Shown: positions 1 through 8,400, counted from the first letter of the stretch. The stretch: DNA of 24,868 nucleotides from a bacterium (GCA_023230585.1 JALNXB010000031.1:1-24868), one strand, 5' to 3'. Numbers and translations: made by a program. The notes: generated by a model not told the origin, from the sequence alone.

Positions 1-3
1 AAG

Positions 4-113
4 AATCGGGCTGTTAACAAAAGGTTCAAGCCTTTTGTTCCCCTACTCTGAGCCTGTTGAACCCTTCGGAGACGCTCTTTGTGCAGAAGGGTAAGTTCTC
101 AGAGTGCCCGATT
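4..113. repeat. Nested foldback element (three stems around a hairpin)
   Basis: This gene-free stretch downstream of the aconitase gene folds on itself in layers. AATCGGGC at 4-11 pairs with GCCCGATT at 106-113, CTCTGAG at 46-52 with CTCAGAG at 98-104, and ACCCTTC at 61-67 with GAAGGGT at 86-92. A separate 9-bp hairpin sits inside at 16-39. No protein frame explains it. It resembles the small non-autonomous foldback repeats seen between genes in many uncultured bacteria. It could also end the minus-strand aconitase transcript, although no T-run follows. Confidence 0.6.
8..44 (+). repeat. GTTAAC/CTTTTGTT hairpin repeat, copy 1
   Basis: AACAAAAGG (16-24) and CCTTTTGTT (31-39) form a perfect 9-bp stem with a 6-base loop. 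The stretch 8-40 recurs inverted at 24494-24526 with one mismatch. A diverged copy in the same orientation lies at 3371-3404. All three copies are intergenic. Confidence 0.65.
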
Positions 114-158
114 GTTACGTAGAAGGTGTATGCGCCGTAGTACCAGAGTGAGTAGACA

Positions 159-2105
159 CTACATACTTTTTTCCCCCATATAGGCAAGCGTTCCCCCTGC
201 CAATAAAATCGTCTTTTGTCTTTTTGAAAGCTTATATTCTGTTACAAATTCTGTGCCAGCAGTAATATTTTTAACAACAACGGAAGTTCCTTCGCTAAGG
301 AACGTATATAGACCTGTTATTTCCAGTTGGTCTAACTCAGTAATTAAATTATAATCTTTTTCATCTACAAAATATAAAGGTAAAATACCAAAATTGACAA
401 GGTTATCCTGATGTATCCTCTCTATCGATTTTGCAATAACCACCTTAACCCCCATATACATTGGACATAATGCCGCATGTTCTCTCGAGGAACCTTGACC
501 ATAACTAAGTCCAGCTACTATTATATTTTGTTTACCTGACTCTTGAATACTCCTTGCCCTATTATAAAACTCAGAGTCAACAACCTCAAAAAGAAACTCC
601 GAATATTTCGGAACATTAGAACGGTACTTCATTCTTGCGCCTGCAGGAATAATATGGTCGGTTGTAATGTTATCCCCTACTTTTATTGTAACTTTTCCTT
701 CTATAACATCAGGTAAAGGGACACTTTGAGGCAGTTCTGCTATATTAGGACCACGATAAATCTCTTCATTTGTCTTTTCCTCTGGAAAAATGAACATACC
801 ATCGTTTATCAGCATTTCTTGTGGCATATCTATATTGGGGTATTTTATACCTAACGATTCTAATCTTGAAGGTTCTGTTATTTCCCCTGTTATTACTGCA
901 GCCGCTGCGGTTTCAGGGCTTACAAGGTACACGTTAGCATCTTTTGTGCCAGAACGACCTAAAAAATTTCTGTTGCTGGTTCTTAAGGAAACACTATTAG
1001 AGCCAGGAGATTGGCTGTTGCCTATACAAAACCCGCACGCTGTTTCAGCAATTCTTGCTCCAGTGGACAAAAGTTTTGCAAGCCCACCATCTTTAGCAAG
1101 GTTTTCTAACACCTGTTTTGAGCCAGGCGCTACAACAAAACTTACTGATGGATAAACTGTTTTGCCTTCAAGTATATTAGCAACAACCATCATATCTTTA
1201 TATGAAGAGTTTGTACAACTCCCTATACATACCTGGTCAACCTTTAATCCTGCAACTTCTGAGACCTTTTTTATATTACCAGGGCTATGTGGAGCTGCAA
1301 GTAGAGGTTCTAATTTGCTAAGATTTATCTCTATTTCATTATCATATTGGGCGTTTTTATCGGCTACCAATGAAACCCAGTCGCCCTCTCGGTTTTGTGA
1401 TTTGAGAAATAATCTTGTTTGTTCATCACTTGGAAATAGAGAAGTGGTAACACCACATTCTGCTCCCATATTGGTTATGGTTGCTCTTTCAGGGACAGAC
1501 AGAGTTGCCAGTCCATCTCCTGAGTATTCAAATACGCTTCCCACATTACCTTTTGTATCAAATATTTCCAGTACTTTGAGGATAATATCTTTCGCAGAAA
1601 CCCATTTCTTTAATCTACCAGTTAGGGTTATTTTTATTATTTTAGGGTAAGTAAGATAAAAAGGACCACCAGCCATTGCTACTGCAACATCAAGCCCACC
1701 TGCTCCAATAGCCAACATCCCCAGCCCACCTCCAGTTGGAGTGTGAGAATCTGAACCGAGCAGAGTTTTACCTGGTTTACCAAACCTTTCCAAGTGAATC
1801 TGATGGCAGATACCATTACCAGCTCTTGAGTAGATTATTCCGTATTTTGCAGCAACACTTTGTAAATACTTATGGTCATCCGCATTTTCAAAACCTATCT
1901 GAACAGTATTATGGTCAACATAACTAACAGATAACTCTGTCTTAACTTTAGGAATTTTCATAGCTTCAAACTGCAAATACGACATTGTACCAGTAGCATC
2001 CTGTGTTAAAGTCTGATCTATTCTTATGCCTACTTCTTCTCCTTTTATAGGCGTGCCTTCAACTAAATGTTGATTTATAATCTTTTCAGTAACAGTCAAT
2101 CCCAT
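159..2105 (-). CDS. acnA: Aconitate hydratase (aconitase)
   Basis: This enzyme isomerises citrate to isocitrate through cis-aconitate in the cytoplasm, using a [4Fe-4S] cluster. The expected cluster ligands are C297 (GSCTNS motif) and C357/C360 (ACGFCIG). SDSHTP at 118-123 and the glycine-rich stretch that follows are typical of the N-terminal aconitase domains. GQGSSREHAA at 536-545 marks the C-terminal swivel domain, so both halves are present in one 648-aa chain. That is the shorter single-chain length common in anaerobes, not the roughly 890-aa enterobacterial AcnA. The ATG is preceded by an AAAGGGAG ribosome binding site. The gene follows isocitrate dehydrogenase by 17 bases, so the two are surely co-transcribed. 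No citrate synthase is in the window. A 3-isopropylmalate or homoaconitate role is unlikely given the single-chain layout and the partner gene. Confidence 0.93.
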   Translation of the reverse strand: MGLTVTEKIINQHLVEGTPIKGEEVGIRIDQTLTQDATGTMSYLQFEAMKIPKVKTELSVSYVDHNTVQIGFENADDHKYLQSVAAKYGIIYSRAGNGICHQIHLERFGKPGKTLLGSDSHTPTGGGLGMLAIGAGGLDVAVAMAGGPFYLTYPKIIKITLTGRLKKWVSAKDIILKVLEIFDTKGNVGSVFEYSGDGLATLSVPERATITNMGAECGVTTSLFPSDEQTRLFLKSQNREGDWVSLVADKNAQYDNEIEINLSKLEPLLAAPHSPGNIKKVSEVAGLKVDQVCIGSCTNSSYKDMMVVANILEGKTVYPSVSFVVAPGSKQVLENLAKDGGLAKLLSTGARIAETACGFCIGNSQSPGSNSVSLRTSNRNFLGRSGTKDANVYLVSPETAAAAVITGEITEPSRLESLGIKYPNIDMPQEMLINDGMFIFPEEKTNEEIYRGPNIAELPQSVPLPDVIEGKVTIKVGDNITTDHIIPAGARMKYRSNVPKYSEFLFEVVDSEFYNRARSIQESGKQNIIVAGLSYGQGSSREHAALCPMYMGVKVVIAKSIERIHQDNLVNFGILPLYFVDEKDYNLITELDQLEITGLYTFLSEGTSVVVKNITAGTEFVTEYKLSKRQKTILLAGGTLAYMGEKSM

Positions 2106-2122
2106 TTCAACTCCCTTTCAAA

Positions 2123-3340
2123 TTATTTGTTCTGAAAACCCTCCCATTTCTCTTCTAAAAGTGGGTCTGTTATAGTTTCCATTATATATTGTGCAAACTC
2201 TTCACCTGTCGCTCCGTTAGACCGTCCTGTGATTTGTATCTTTTTTTCATACTGCAAACATATCTCCAAAGCTTTTTCCAGTTGGTCTGCTTTCTTTTCA
2301 TATCCTGCATGGTTAAGCAACATAGCCGTCGCTTTTATCATACTTGAAGGGTCAGCATATTTTGCTCTTCCTTCTTCAACCATACGAGGAGCACTACCGT
2401 GGATTGCTTCAAACATAGCATACCTCATACCTATATTGGCACTCCCTGCGGTTCCTACGCCCCCTTGTATTTGGGCTGCTTCATCTGTAAGTATATCTCC
2501 ATAAAGATTTGGCATAACAAGCACCTTAAATTCGCTTGCTCTTGCAGAATCAATCAATTTGGCAGTCATAATATCTATAAACCAATCGTCCCAAGTTATT
2601 TCAGGGTATTCTTCTGATATTAATTCTGCAACATTTAAGAACCGCCCATCCGTTTTTTTAATTACATTTGCTTTTGTAACAACAGTTACTTTGTTTATCT
2701 TGTTCTTTCTGGCATACTCAAAAGCAAGTCTAATAATTCTTTCTGAGCCCTGGTTAGTAGTCACAGCAAAATCTATAGAAAGATCTTCCCCTATATCTAC
2801 CCCTTTACTACCCAATACATAAGCCCCTTCAGTATTTTCTCTATAAAACATCCAGTCTATATTTTTTGCTGGCACTTTAACAGGACGAACATTTGCAAAA
2901 AGGTCTAACTCTCGACGCATAGCAACATTTGCACTTTCAATATTTGGCCACGGGTCTCCTTTTTTAGGGGTTGTTGTAGGTCCTTTTAATATTAAATGAC
3001 ATTCTTTTATTTCAGCAAGAATCTCTTCTGGTATTGCTGCATTTGCTTTCACTCTATTTTCTATAGTAAGCCCTTCTATATCTATAACTACAATCTTGCC
3101 AGAGGAGATTTCTTCTTTTAAAAGAAAAGAAAGTACTTCCTTAGATTGTTGGCATATATAAGGACCTATTCCATCGCCTCCAACAACACCTATCTTTAAA
3201 GGTGTTTCTTTTGAGTAGTCTATCCAACCTTCTGATTGTTTCATATTTTCAATTCTTAACAATTGTTCTTTTAGTAATTCTGAAAAGTGTTCTTTTGCCT
3301 TATCTATATCATTAAGCATTCTTTCACTCAGTTGAACCAT
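2123..3340 (-). CDS. icd: Isocitrate dehydrogenase, NAD(P)-dependent
   Basis: This is a beta-decarboxylating dehydrogenase of 405 aa that converts isocitrate to 2-oxoglutarate and CO2. Substrate residues match isocitrate dehydrogenase rather than isopropylmalate dehydrogenase: S136, N138, R142 and R152 in the SxNxxxR...R pattern. Catalytic and metal residues include RENTEG at 167-172, a lysine in TKAN near 223, and D282/D286. The adenine-cofactor loop reads HGSAPRM (314-320). Positions 319-320 are therefore R-M, neither the K-Y of E. coli NADP enzymes nor the D-I of classical NAD enzymes, so cofactor choice cannot be called. About 45 extra N-terminal residues precede the Rossmann-like start (LKIGVVGGDGIGP). 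The start has an excellent ribosome binding site (TAGGAGGAG). It heads the aconitase pair and is preceded by a repeat-bearing gap. Confidence 0.9.
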   Translation of the reverse strand: MVQLSERMLNDIDKAKEHFSELLKEQLLRIENMKQSEGWIDYSKETPLKIGVVGGDGIGPYICQQSKEVLSFLLKEEISSGKIVVIDIEGLTIENRVKANAAIPEEILAEIKECHLILKGPTTTPKKGDPWPNIESANVAMRRELDLFANVRPVKVPAKNIDWMFYRENTEGAYVLGSKGVDIGEDLSIDFAVTTNQGSERIIRLAFEYARKNKINKVTVVTKANVIKKTDGRFLNVAELISEEYPEITWDDWFIDIMTAKLIDSARASEFKVLVMPNLYGDILTDEAAQIQGGVGTAGSANIGMRYAMFEAIHGSAPRMVEEGRAKYADPSSMIKATAMLLNHAGYEKKADQLEKALEICLQYEKKIQITGRSNGATGEEFAQYIMETITDPLLEEKWEGFQNK

Positions 3341-3370
3341 TTTTCTCCTCCTATCTTCCTATGTTGTTTT

Positions 3371-3404
3371 TGTTAACTTTGGTTATGCGACGCTTTTGTT
3401 CCCT
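3371..3404 (+). repeat. GTTAAC/CTTTTGTT repeat, diverged copy 2
   Basis: This stretch begins TGTTAAC and ends CTTTTGTTCCCT, matching both ends of the repeat at 8-44. The middle differs and the hairpin is lost. It lies in the gap upstream of the isocitrate dehydrogenase gene. Confidence 0.4.
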
Positions 3405-3436
3405 CTATACTTTCTTCTTTTATCCGACGTTTTTCT

Positions 3437-3496
3437 CGTTGCGAGCAACGCCTTGTCCCGAGAACCCCCGAGGGATTGTTTGTGACGTGGCAACCT
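3437..3496 (+). repeat. REP-like intergenic repeat with GACGTGGCAA core, copy 1
   Basis: A hairpin (CGTTGC-GA-GCAACG, 3437-3450) is followed by a CCCCCGAGGG motif (3465-3474) and then a 21-base segment (3476-3496) containing TGACGTGGCAA. The last segment recurs in the same orientation at 24551-24571 with two mismatches. This 173-base gap separates the pilB stop from the isocitrate dehydrogenase start. The repeat may form RNA structure in the transcript between the two genes. Confidence 0.6.
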
Positions 3497-3513
3497 TCTC
3501 TTTTATCCTTAAT

Positions 3514-5193
3514 TTAGTTGTTCTCTTTTTTAGTTGAATATAATATTTCTGAAACAGTCGTTTTACCTTCAAGCACTTTAACAATACCATCTTCCCTAAG
3601 GGTTTTCATTCCTGCTGACTTGGCAAGTTCATTAAGAATATTTATTTCAGGGTTTTTCATAATATTTCTTCGAATCTCTTCATTAACAACCATCAACTCA
3701 AAAATTCCTGTCCTGCTCCCAAATCCAGTACCATTACACAAATGACACCCTTTACCTCTATAAAATTTGGAGGCAATATGCTCTAAAGATATGCCAACCT
3801 CTTTTACTTCTTCTTGTGAGGGGGTATATTCTTCTTTACAATTTGTACATATACTTCTGACAAGTCGCTGATTTAGCACACCTGCCAAAGATGAAGATAT
3901 TAAATAAGGTTCAACACCCATATCAACAAGTCTAATAACTGCACCAGGGGCAGTATTGGTATGTAAAGTAGAAAACACAAGTTGTCCTGTTTGGGCTGCT
4001 CTAAACGCAATTTCTGCAGTTTCAAGGTCTCTTATCTCCCCAACCATAACAACGTCTGGGTCCTGCCTTAAAATAGATCTTAAAGCTACTTGAAAAGTTA
4101 GACCTGCTTTTGGAGAAATTTGTGTCTGGTCAACATTGGCTAAATGGTATTCAACTGGGTCTTCTACCGTCATAATTTTTTTCCGTTCGCTATCTAACTC
4201 ATTTAAGGAAGAGTATAGAACAGTTGTTTTTCCGCTACCTGTAGGGCCAGTAACAAGAAGTATTCCGTAAGGTTCATCAAGAAGAATTCTCCATCTATGC
4301 AAGGTTTGAGGTAAAAAACCAAGTCGTTCCAACCCTGAAACAATATTCCTCTTATCAAGAACTCTCATAGCTATCATCTCTCCAAATATAGTTGGGTAGC
4401 TTGAGACACGTAAATCAACATCTCTACCGCCAGGAAGTTTGATTTTAAAATAACCATCTTGAGGAATACGTTTTTCAGCGATATCTAACAACGAAAGAAC
4501 CTTGATATGAGATATAATAGAGGTATATAACTCAAGAGGAGGTGGAGGAAATTTATATAATAGACCATTTATTCTATACCTTAGTTTCACTCCATCTTCT
4601 TCTATTTCAATATGTATATCTGTTGCCTTTAACTCCACGCCTTTTGATATAATATCTTCAACGGCCTGCACTGCCGAAGAATCGCTTATTTCTATTACTC
4701 CGGAAGGTTTTAACACTTGAGCGTGTTTACCTTTCTGCACAGAAGGTACAAGCACATCTAAATGACCGTGAGAAAAATATTTCTCAATAGTTTCTTTAAT
4801 ATCTTTCTCATTAGCTAATCGAGGTTCTATCTGAAGAGATGTTATCTTTTCCAATTCTCTAACGACATCATCATCCGACGGGTCTACCATACCGCAAATA
4901 AGTTTGTTACCCCCTCTATATACAGGTATAACTCTATATTTTTTACAGGTAAACTCGGGAAGCAAAGTTGCAACATTTCTATCAATATCTATTTGAGAAA
5001 GGTTTATAGACGCCAGTTTTAATTCTTTTAGAGCAAAACTATACCATTGTTCAAAAGATAGAAGACCAAACTTTATCAACAAATACCCAAAAGGAGCACC
5101 TGTCTTCTCTTTCTCTTCAACAACAACATTTAATTGTTCTTTTGGCAGGTTAGTTTTAGTAAGTAGAACCTCTATTACCTGTTCTCTGTTCAT
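3514..5193 (-). CDS. pilB: PilB/GspE-type secretion and pilus assembly ATPase
   Basis: This is a cytoplasmic hexameric ATPase that powers extension of a type IV pilus or a type II secretion pseudopilus. Residues 1-150 look like the N-terminal MshEN/GspE_N domain. The motor domain carries Walker A GPTGSGKTT (316-324), the Asp box EDPVEY (344-349), Walker B with DVVMVGEIRD (380-389) and the His box STLHTN (408-413). Four cysteines (C449, C452, C483, C486) form the zinc site typical of PilB/GspE and absent from PilT. At 559 aa it is full length. Its ATG overlaps the TGA of the upstream TlpA-like gene (ATGA), so translation is probably coupled. No PilC, PilM-Q or pilin genes are adjacent, so PilB and GspE cannot be told apart by context. 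Confidence 0.9.
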   Translation of the reverse strand: MNREQVIEVLLTKTNLPKEQLNVVVEEKEKTGAPFGYLLIKFGLLSFEQWYSFALKELKLASINLSQIDIDRNVATLLPEFTCKKYRVIPVYRGGNKLICGMVDPSDDDVVRELEKITSLQIEPRLANEKDIKETIEKYFSHGHLDVLVPSVQKGKHAQVLKPSGVIEISDSSAVQAVEDIISKGVELKATDIHIEIEEDGVKLRYRINGLLYKFPPPPLELYTSIISHIKVLSLLDIAEKRIPQDGYFKIKLPGGRDVDLRVSSYPTIFGEMIAMRVLDKRNIVSGLERLGFLPQTLHRWRILLDEPYGILLVTGPTGSGKTTVLYSSLNELDSERKKIMTVEDPVEYHLANVDQTQISPKAGLTFQVALRSILRQDPDVVMVGEIRDLETAEIAFRAAQTGQLVFSTLHTNTAPGAVIRLVDMGVEPYLISSSLAGVLNQRLVRSICTNCKEEYTPSQEEVKEVGISLEHIASKFYRGKGCHLCNGTGFGSRTGIFELMVVNEEIRRNIMKNPEINILNELAKSAGMKTLREDGIVKVLEGKTTVSEILYSTKKENN

Positions 5194-5663
5194 AACAATA
5201 GCCTTCTTACAATATCAACAAGTTCTTTCTCTTTTATCATTCCAACTCTGTTTAAAACTATCTTACCTGTTTTATCTATAATAAAAGTTGTAGGAACCCC
5301 TCTTATTCCTCCATATTCAGCTTCAACTTTTTTATCACTAATACATATAGGGTATTTTATCTTATATTGTTCTATCACAGATTTTATGTCTGCATTTCTA
5401 CTGTTTACAGCAATGCCAATTATCTCTACCCCTTTGGAGTTATATTCATCATAAAATTTCACAAAATCTGGTAACTCAGCTCTGCAAGGAGGGCACCATG
5501 TTGCCCAAAAATTTATAATCACAATCTTCTTTTTATAGTCAGACAATTTAACTGTTTTATTTTCTATAGTTTTAAGAGAAAAATCAGGTGCTTGAGAAAC
5601 CTCCGCTTTAGAACAAGAAATCAATACAGACATCATTACCATCAACAATAGAAACTTTTTCAT
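5190..5663 (-). CDS. TlpA/ResA-like thioredoxin-fold lipoprotein
   Basis: This 157-aa protein is an exported thiol-disulfide oxidoreductase. The N-terminus has a short basic and hydrophobic signal ending in a lipobox (LISC, C17), so it is likely a lipid-anchored periplasmic or surface protein. The thioredoxin fold carries WCPPC with active cysteines C57 and C60, and the cis-proline motif GVPTTF. CPPC is typical of TlpA/ResA reductants of cytochrome c or of other envelope thiols, though no cytochrome genes are nearby. A clear AAGGAGA ribosome binding site precedes the ATG. The stop overlaps the start of pilB by four bases, and the upstream isomerase gene ends 20 bases before it. A role in folding cysteine-containing pilins is possible but is inference. 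Confidence 0.88.
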   Translation of the reverse strand: MKKFLLLMVMMSVLISCSKAEVSQAPDFSLKTIENKTVKLSDYKKKIVIINFWATWCPPCRAELPDFVKFYDEYNSKGVEIIGIAVNSRNADIKSVIEQYKIKYPICISDKKVEAEYGGIRGVPTTFIIDKTGKIVLNRVGMIKEKELVDIVRRLLL

Positions 5664-5683
5664 TATCGTTCTCCTTATTTTTG

Positions 5684-6457
5684 TTAATTTTCAACTATAG
5701 TATTTAGTGCGTTGAACAATGCTTTATAGTTTTGCATATACCGTTCAGGTTCTTTGCTTGCAGGTACTTCCGCCAGACAAAACCCGTCAAACTTAGATTT
5801 ATGTAGCAAAGAAAAGAGAGAAAGATACGGATATTCTTCGCTACTCAATTCATGTATATGACATATTTCTATCTTATCTTGCAACATCTTAAAATTCTTA
5901 TCTATTGTCCCTGTTTCATCCATATCTTTTGGGTTAGAGTTCCAGCACACAAAAAGATTGGTATGGTCTGCTATATCCACCATCTCTTTTATATGTACAG
6001 GGTAGGAAGATTCTTGTCCATGTACTTCAAGCCGTATTTTTACTTTATAGTCAGAAGCAAACGAAGCAACCTCTCTTAAAGCAAGCCCTATTTGGTGAAT
6101 TGTTTTTTCTTTTGGAACATCAACAGGTAAGGCGTTTGGTCTTACCTTAACTCCTTCGGCTCCAACATCTTTTGCCAGAAGAACAAATTCTTTGGTTGTT
6201 TCTATATTTTGTTTCAACACAATAGGGTCGGGGCTATGGTATTCACAGATACTGCCAAGGCACACAAGTTTAACAGATGAATCAGCAAATTTACTTTTCA
6301 CCTCAGTTCTTTTTTGATTAGATAGCGAAGGTTCTACCCTATGTTGATGTCCTGTTCTAAGTTCTACCCCTTCAAAACCGAAAGTATGACATTTGTTTAT
6401 CAATGTATCTATATCCCAATCTATCCCAAGTTGATAAGTTACCATACCAAGTTTCAC
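5684..6457 (-). CDS. Sugar phosphate isomerase/epimerase-like TIM-barrel protein
   Basis: The 257-aa sequence has the AP-endonuclease-2/xylose isomerase-like TIM-barrel pattern: VELR near the first strands (E32), RLEVHG (E144, H146), CWNSNP (171-176), HIHEL (H200, H202) and AEVPAS (E230). These are the usual divalent-metal and substrate positions, except that the common WDxxH aspartate is asparagine here (N173). The substrate is unknown; relatives act on hydroxypyruvate, keto-sugars, inositols and similar compounds. The start codon is GTG at 6455-6457, supported by AAGGAGGG seven bases upstream. There is no in-frame ATG with a comparable site. It lies 20 bases ahead of the TlpA-like gene and is probably co-transcribed with it. 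Confidence 0.8.
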   Translation of the reverse strand: MKLGMVTYQLGIDWDIDTLINKCHTFGFEGVELRTGHQHRVEPSLSNQKRTEVKSKFADSSVKLVCLGSICEYHSPDPIVLKQNIETTKEFVLLAKDVGAEGVKVRPNALPVDVPKEKTIHQIGLALREVASFASDYKVKIRLEVHGQESSYPVHIKEMVDIADHTNLFVCWNSNPKDMDETGTIDKNFKMLQDKIEICHIHELSSEEYPYLSLFSLLHKSKFDGFCLAEVPASKEPERYMQNYKALFNALNTIVEN

Positions 6458-6488
6458 TTAATACCCTCCTTATTGTTTACAACTTTTA

Positions 6489-6514
6489 ATGCGAACCATA
6501 TCTCGCATATTATA
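6489..6514 (-). promoter_or_regulatory. Inverted repeat with possible -10 box upstream of the isomerase gene
   Basis: ATGCGA (6489-6494) and TCGCAT (6503-6508) form a perfect 6-bp inverted repeat with an 8-base loop. It lies about 30 bases upstream of the GTG start at 6457. On the minus strand TATAAT reads at 6514-6509, directly next to it. No good -35 box is seen 16-18 bases further upstream. An operator over a weak promoter is one reading; a leader hairpin is another. Confidence 0.3.
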
Positions 6515-6597
6515 TTTTTTTAAAAAACAAAACCCCTTTTTCGCTAATTTTTAAATCTTACATTAGCACCTATCCATATTTTGCAAATTTTACGTAC

Positions 6598-6798
6598 CTA
6601 TTGAGGGATTAAGGTTGTTGTTTGGTATTTATCTATAAGTTCTCCCAACCTGCAAATGATACATTTTTCCCTCTTCTCATCCCACCAAGCACAATCTGTT
6701 AATATACAGTTGTCAAAATCTTCTACCTGTTCAGGAACTCCAAAAGCCGCTTCCCCAAGCGGCCGTTTCTGGGTCTTCAACCTTAACGGACATTTCAT
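6598..6798 (-). CDS. Small cysteine-rich protein of unknown function
   Basis: I do not recognise this 66-aa protein with confidence. It has five cysteines: C3 (in MKCP), C31, C36 (in CAWW), and the pair C46/C49 (CIIC). The pattern C-x4-C-x9-C-x2-C suggests a zinc- or iron-binding knuckle. No signal peptide or membrane segment is seen. Short phage- and bacteria-encoded proteins that start with MKCP and have a C-A-W-W/Y segment followed by a second cysteine pair have a similar look; that is only a resemblance. A GGGGTGA ribosome binding site sits about six bases before the ATG, inside an 8-G tract. It lies between the phosphohexomutase gene (90 bases upstream) and the isomerase gene (140 bases downstream). 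Confidence 0.6.
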   Translation of the reverse strand: MKCPLRLKTQKRPLGEAAFGVPEQVEDFDNCILTDCAWWDEKREKCIICRLGELIDKYQTTTLIPQ

Positions 6799-6888
6799 TG
6801 TTGTTCACCCCCCCCTTTTTTTGTGAAAAACATTTTAACTTTAATCAAAAAGAGAAATATTAAAGATAGTTCTTTTACCAATATCTGT

Positions 6889-8250
6889 TTAATTTTTTGA
6901 TTCAAGCATTTTAGAGATTTTAGAAAGAACCACCTTTTGTATATTTTTAAGAGAATCGTCCGTTTCCGCTTCTACCCTAACAACTATCGCTGGTTGGGTA
7001 TTAGACGCTCTTGCAAGAGCCCAACCATCGTTAAAGTAGACCTTAACCCCGTCCAAGTCAGAAGTCTTGTAATGAGATTCAAAAAACTCCTTCACTTTTT
7101 CTACTACTGCAAACTTTTTATCATCAGGAACATCTATCCTTATCTCAGGAGTAGAACAATATTGTTTTACTCCTTTAAATAAATCACTCAATTTATCTGA
7201 CACATTATCCATTATTCTTAACAACCTCATTGTCGCATAAACAGCATCATCATACCCATAATATTCGTCAGAAAAATATAAATGGCCAGACAATTCTCCA
7301 GCAAGGGGCGCTTTTTCCTCAGCCATCTTACTTTCTATCAGAGAATGACCTGTCTTCCACATAATAGGATTACCGCCCGCTTTTCTTATCTCTTCTTCAA
7401 GAGATTTTGTGCATTTAACATCAAAAACAATTGAAGCATTAGGTATCCGTGACAGAATATCTCTTGAGTAAAGTATCATTAACTGATCTCCCCACAGAAT
7501 TTCTCCTTTATCATCAATAACTCCAAGTCTATCTCCATCTCCGTCATAAGCAAATCCAGCATCAAGTTTGTTATCCAACACAACTTTTCTTAAATCTTTA
7601 AGGTTATCTGCTACCAAAGGGTCGGGTGGATGATTAGGAAAGGTAGGGTCGCTATCTATATATAAAGGAAAAACTTCAAAGTTAAATTTTTCAAGAATTT
7701 GAATTAGAACAGGTCCAAGAGTTCCGTTGCCTGTATCTACACCTATACGGAACTTTTTTTTGAAGTTAAAACTGTTTGCTATAAAAGAGATATAATCTGA
7801 AAGTATGTTTTTCTGCTCTATACTACCGTTCTTTTTACTAAAAACGCCTATCTCCATACTGTCAGCAATCTGTTGTATCTGTGCTCCATATAGACTTTTT
7901 TTATCTAAAACCATCTTAAAACCATTATATTCAGGAGGGTTGTGGCTTGCTGTAACCATTATACCTCCATCCATATTTTCTTTGTGGACAGCAAAATATA
8001 ACATAGGGGTAGGAGCTATTCCAATATCCATAACCGTACAGCCAGTATCATAAAGTCCTTTTATGAGTTGTTCTTTAAGATACTGAGTAGAAATTCTATT
8101 ATCACCACCAACACATATTCTATTTTTCCCTATTTTGTGAGCGTGTTTACCGAAAGCATACCCAAGGTAGTAAGGAAAATCTCCTTTTAGGTCGTCTTCA
8201 TAAATACCTCTTATGTCGTACTCTCTAAAAATATTTCTATTTATTTTCAT
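6889..8250 (-). CDS. manB: Phosphomannomutase/phosphoglucomutase
   Basis: This cytoplasmic alpha-D-phosphohexomutase interconverts the 6- and 1-phosphates of mannose and/or glucose, feeding sugar-nucleotide and polysaccharide synthesis. Counted from the ATG at 8250 (453 aa), it shows TASHNPPEYNG with the phosphoserine at S102, the metal loop DGDGDR (236-241), the sugar-specificity loop GELSGH (318-323) and the phosphate-binding RASNTQP (414-420). The order and length fit the PMM/PGM (AlgC/ManB) group; GELSGH resembles dual-specificity enzymes. An in-frame TTG at 8256 would add two residues. AGAGG is seven bases from the ATG but only two from the TTG, so the ATG is preferred. It is the first gene of the minus-strand block. 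Confidence 0.9.
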   Translation of the reverse strand: MKINRNIFREYDIRGIYEDDLKGDFPYYLGYAFGKHAHKIGKNRICVGGDNRISTQYLKEQLIKGLYDTGCTVMDIGIAPTPMLYFAVHKENMDGGIMVTASHNPPEYNGFKMVLDKKSLYGAQIQQIADSMEIGVFSKKNGSIEQKNILSDYISFIANSFNFKKKFRIGVDTGNGTLGPVLIQILEKFNFEVFPLYIDSDPTFPNHPPDPLVADNLKDLRKVVLDNKLDAGFAYDGDGDRLGVIDDKGEILWGDQLMILYSRDILSRIPNASIVFDVKCTKSLEEEIRKAGGNPIMWKTGHSLIESKMAEEKAPLAGELSGHLYFSDEYYGYDDAVYATMRLLRIMDNVSDKLSDLFKGVKQYCSTPEIRIDVPDDKKFAVVEKVKEFFESHYKTSDLDGVKVYFNDGWALARASNTQPAIVVRVEAETDDSLKNIQKVVLSKISKMLESKN

Positions 8251-8400
8251 TTTCAAACCTCTGCAAGACCACCAGTAGTTCTATGGCTTTACTTTTGTTT
8301 TAGTGGGATTTTTGGTGAGCTCTGTAGTCCTTTGGTAATATTGGTAATTAAGCCTTGCGTTTATATCAACATAAGAACTCATTCCCATTCTATTGTAAAC

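Noticed and set aside
790..1155. Plus-strand 121-codon open frame opposite aconitase
   Set aside because: It lies wholly inside a strongly conserved gene on the other strand, has no ribosome binding site, and its product looks like no family.
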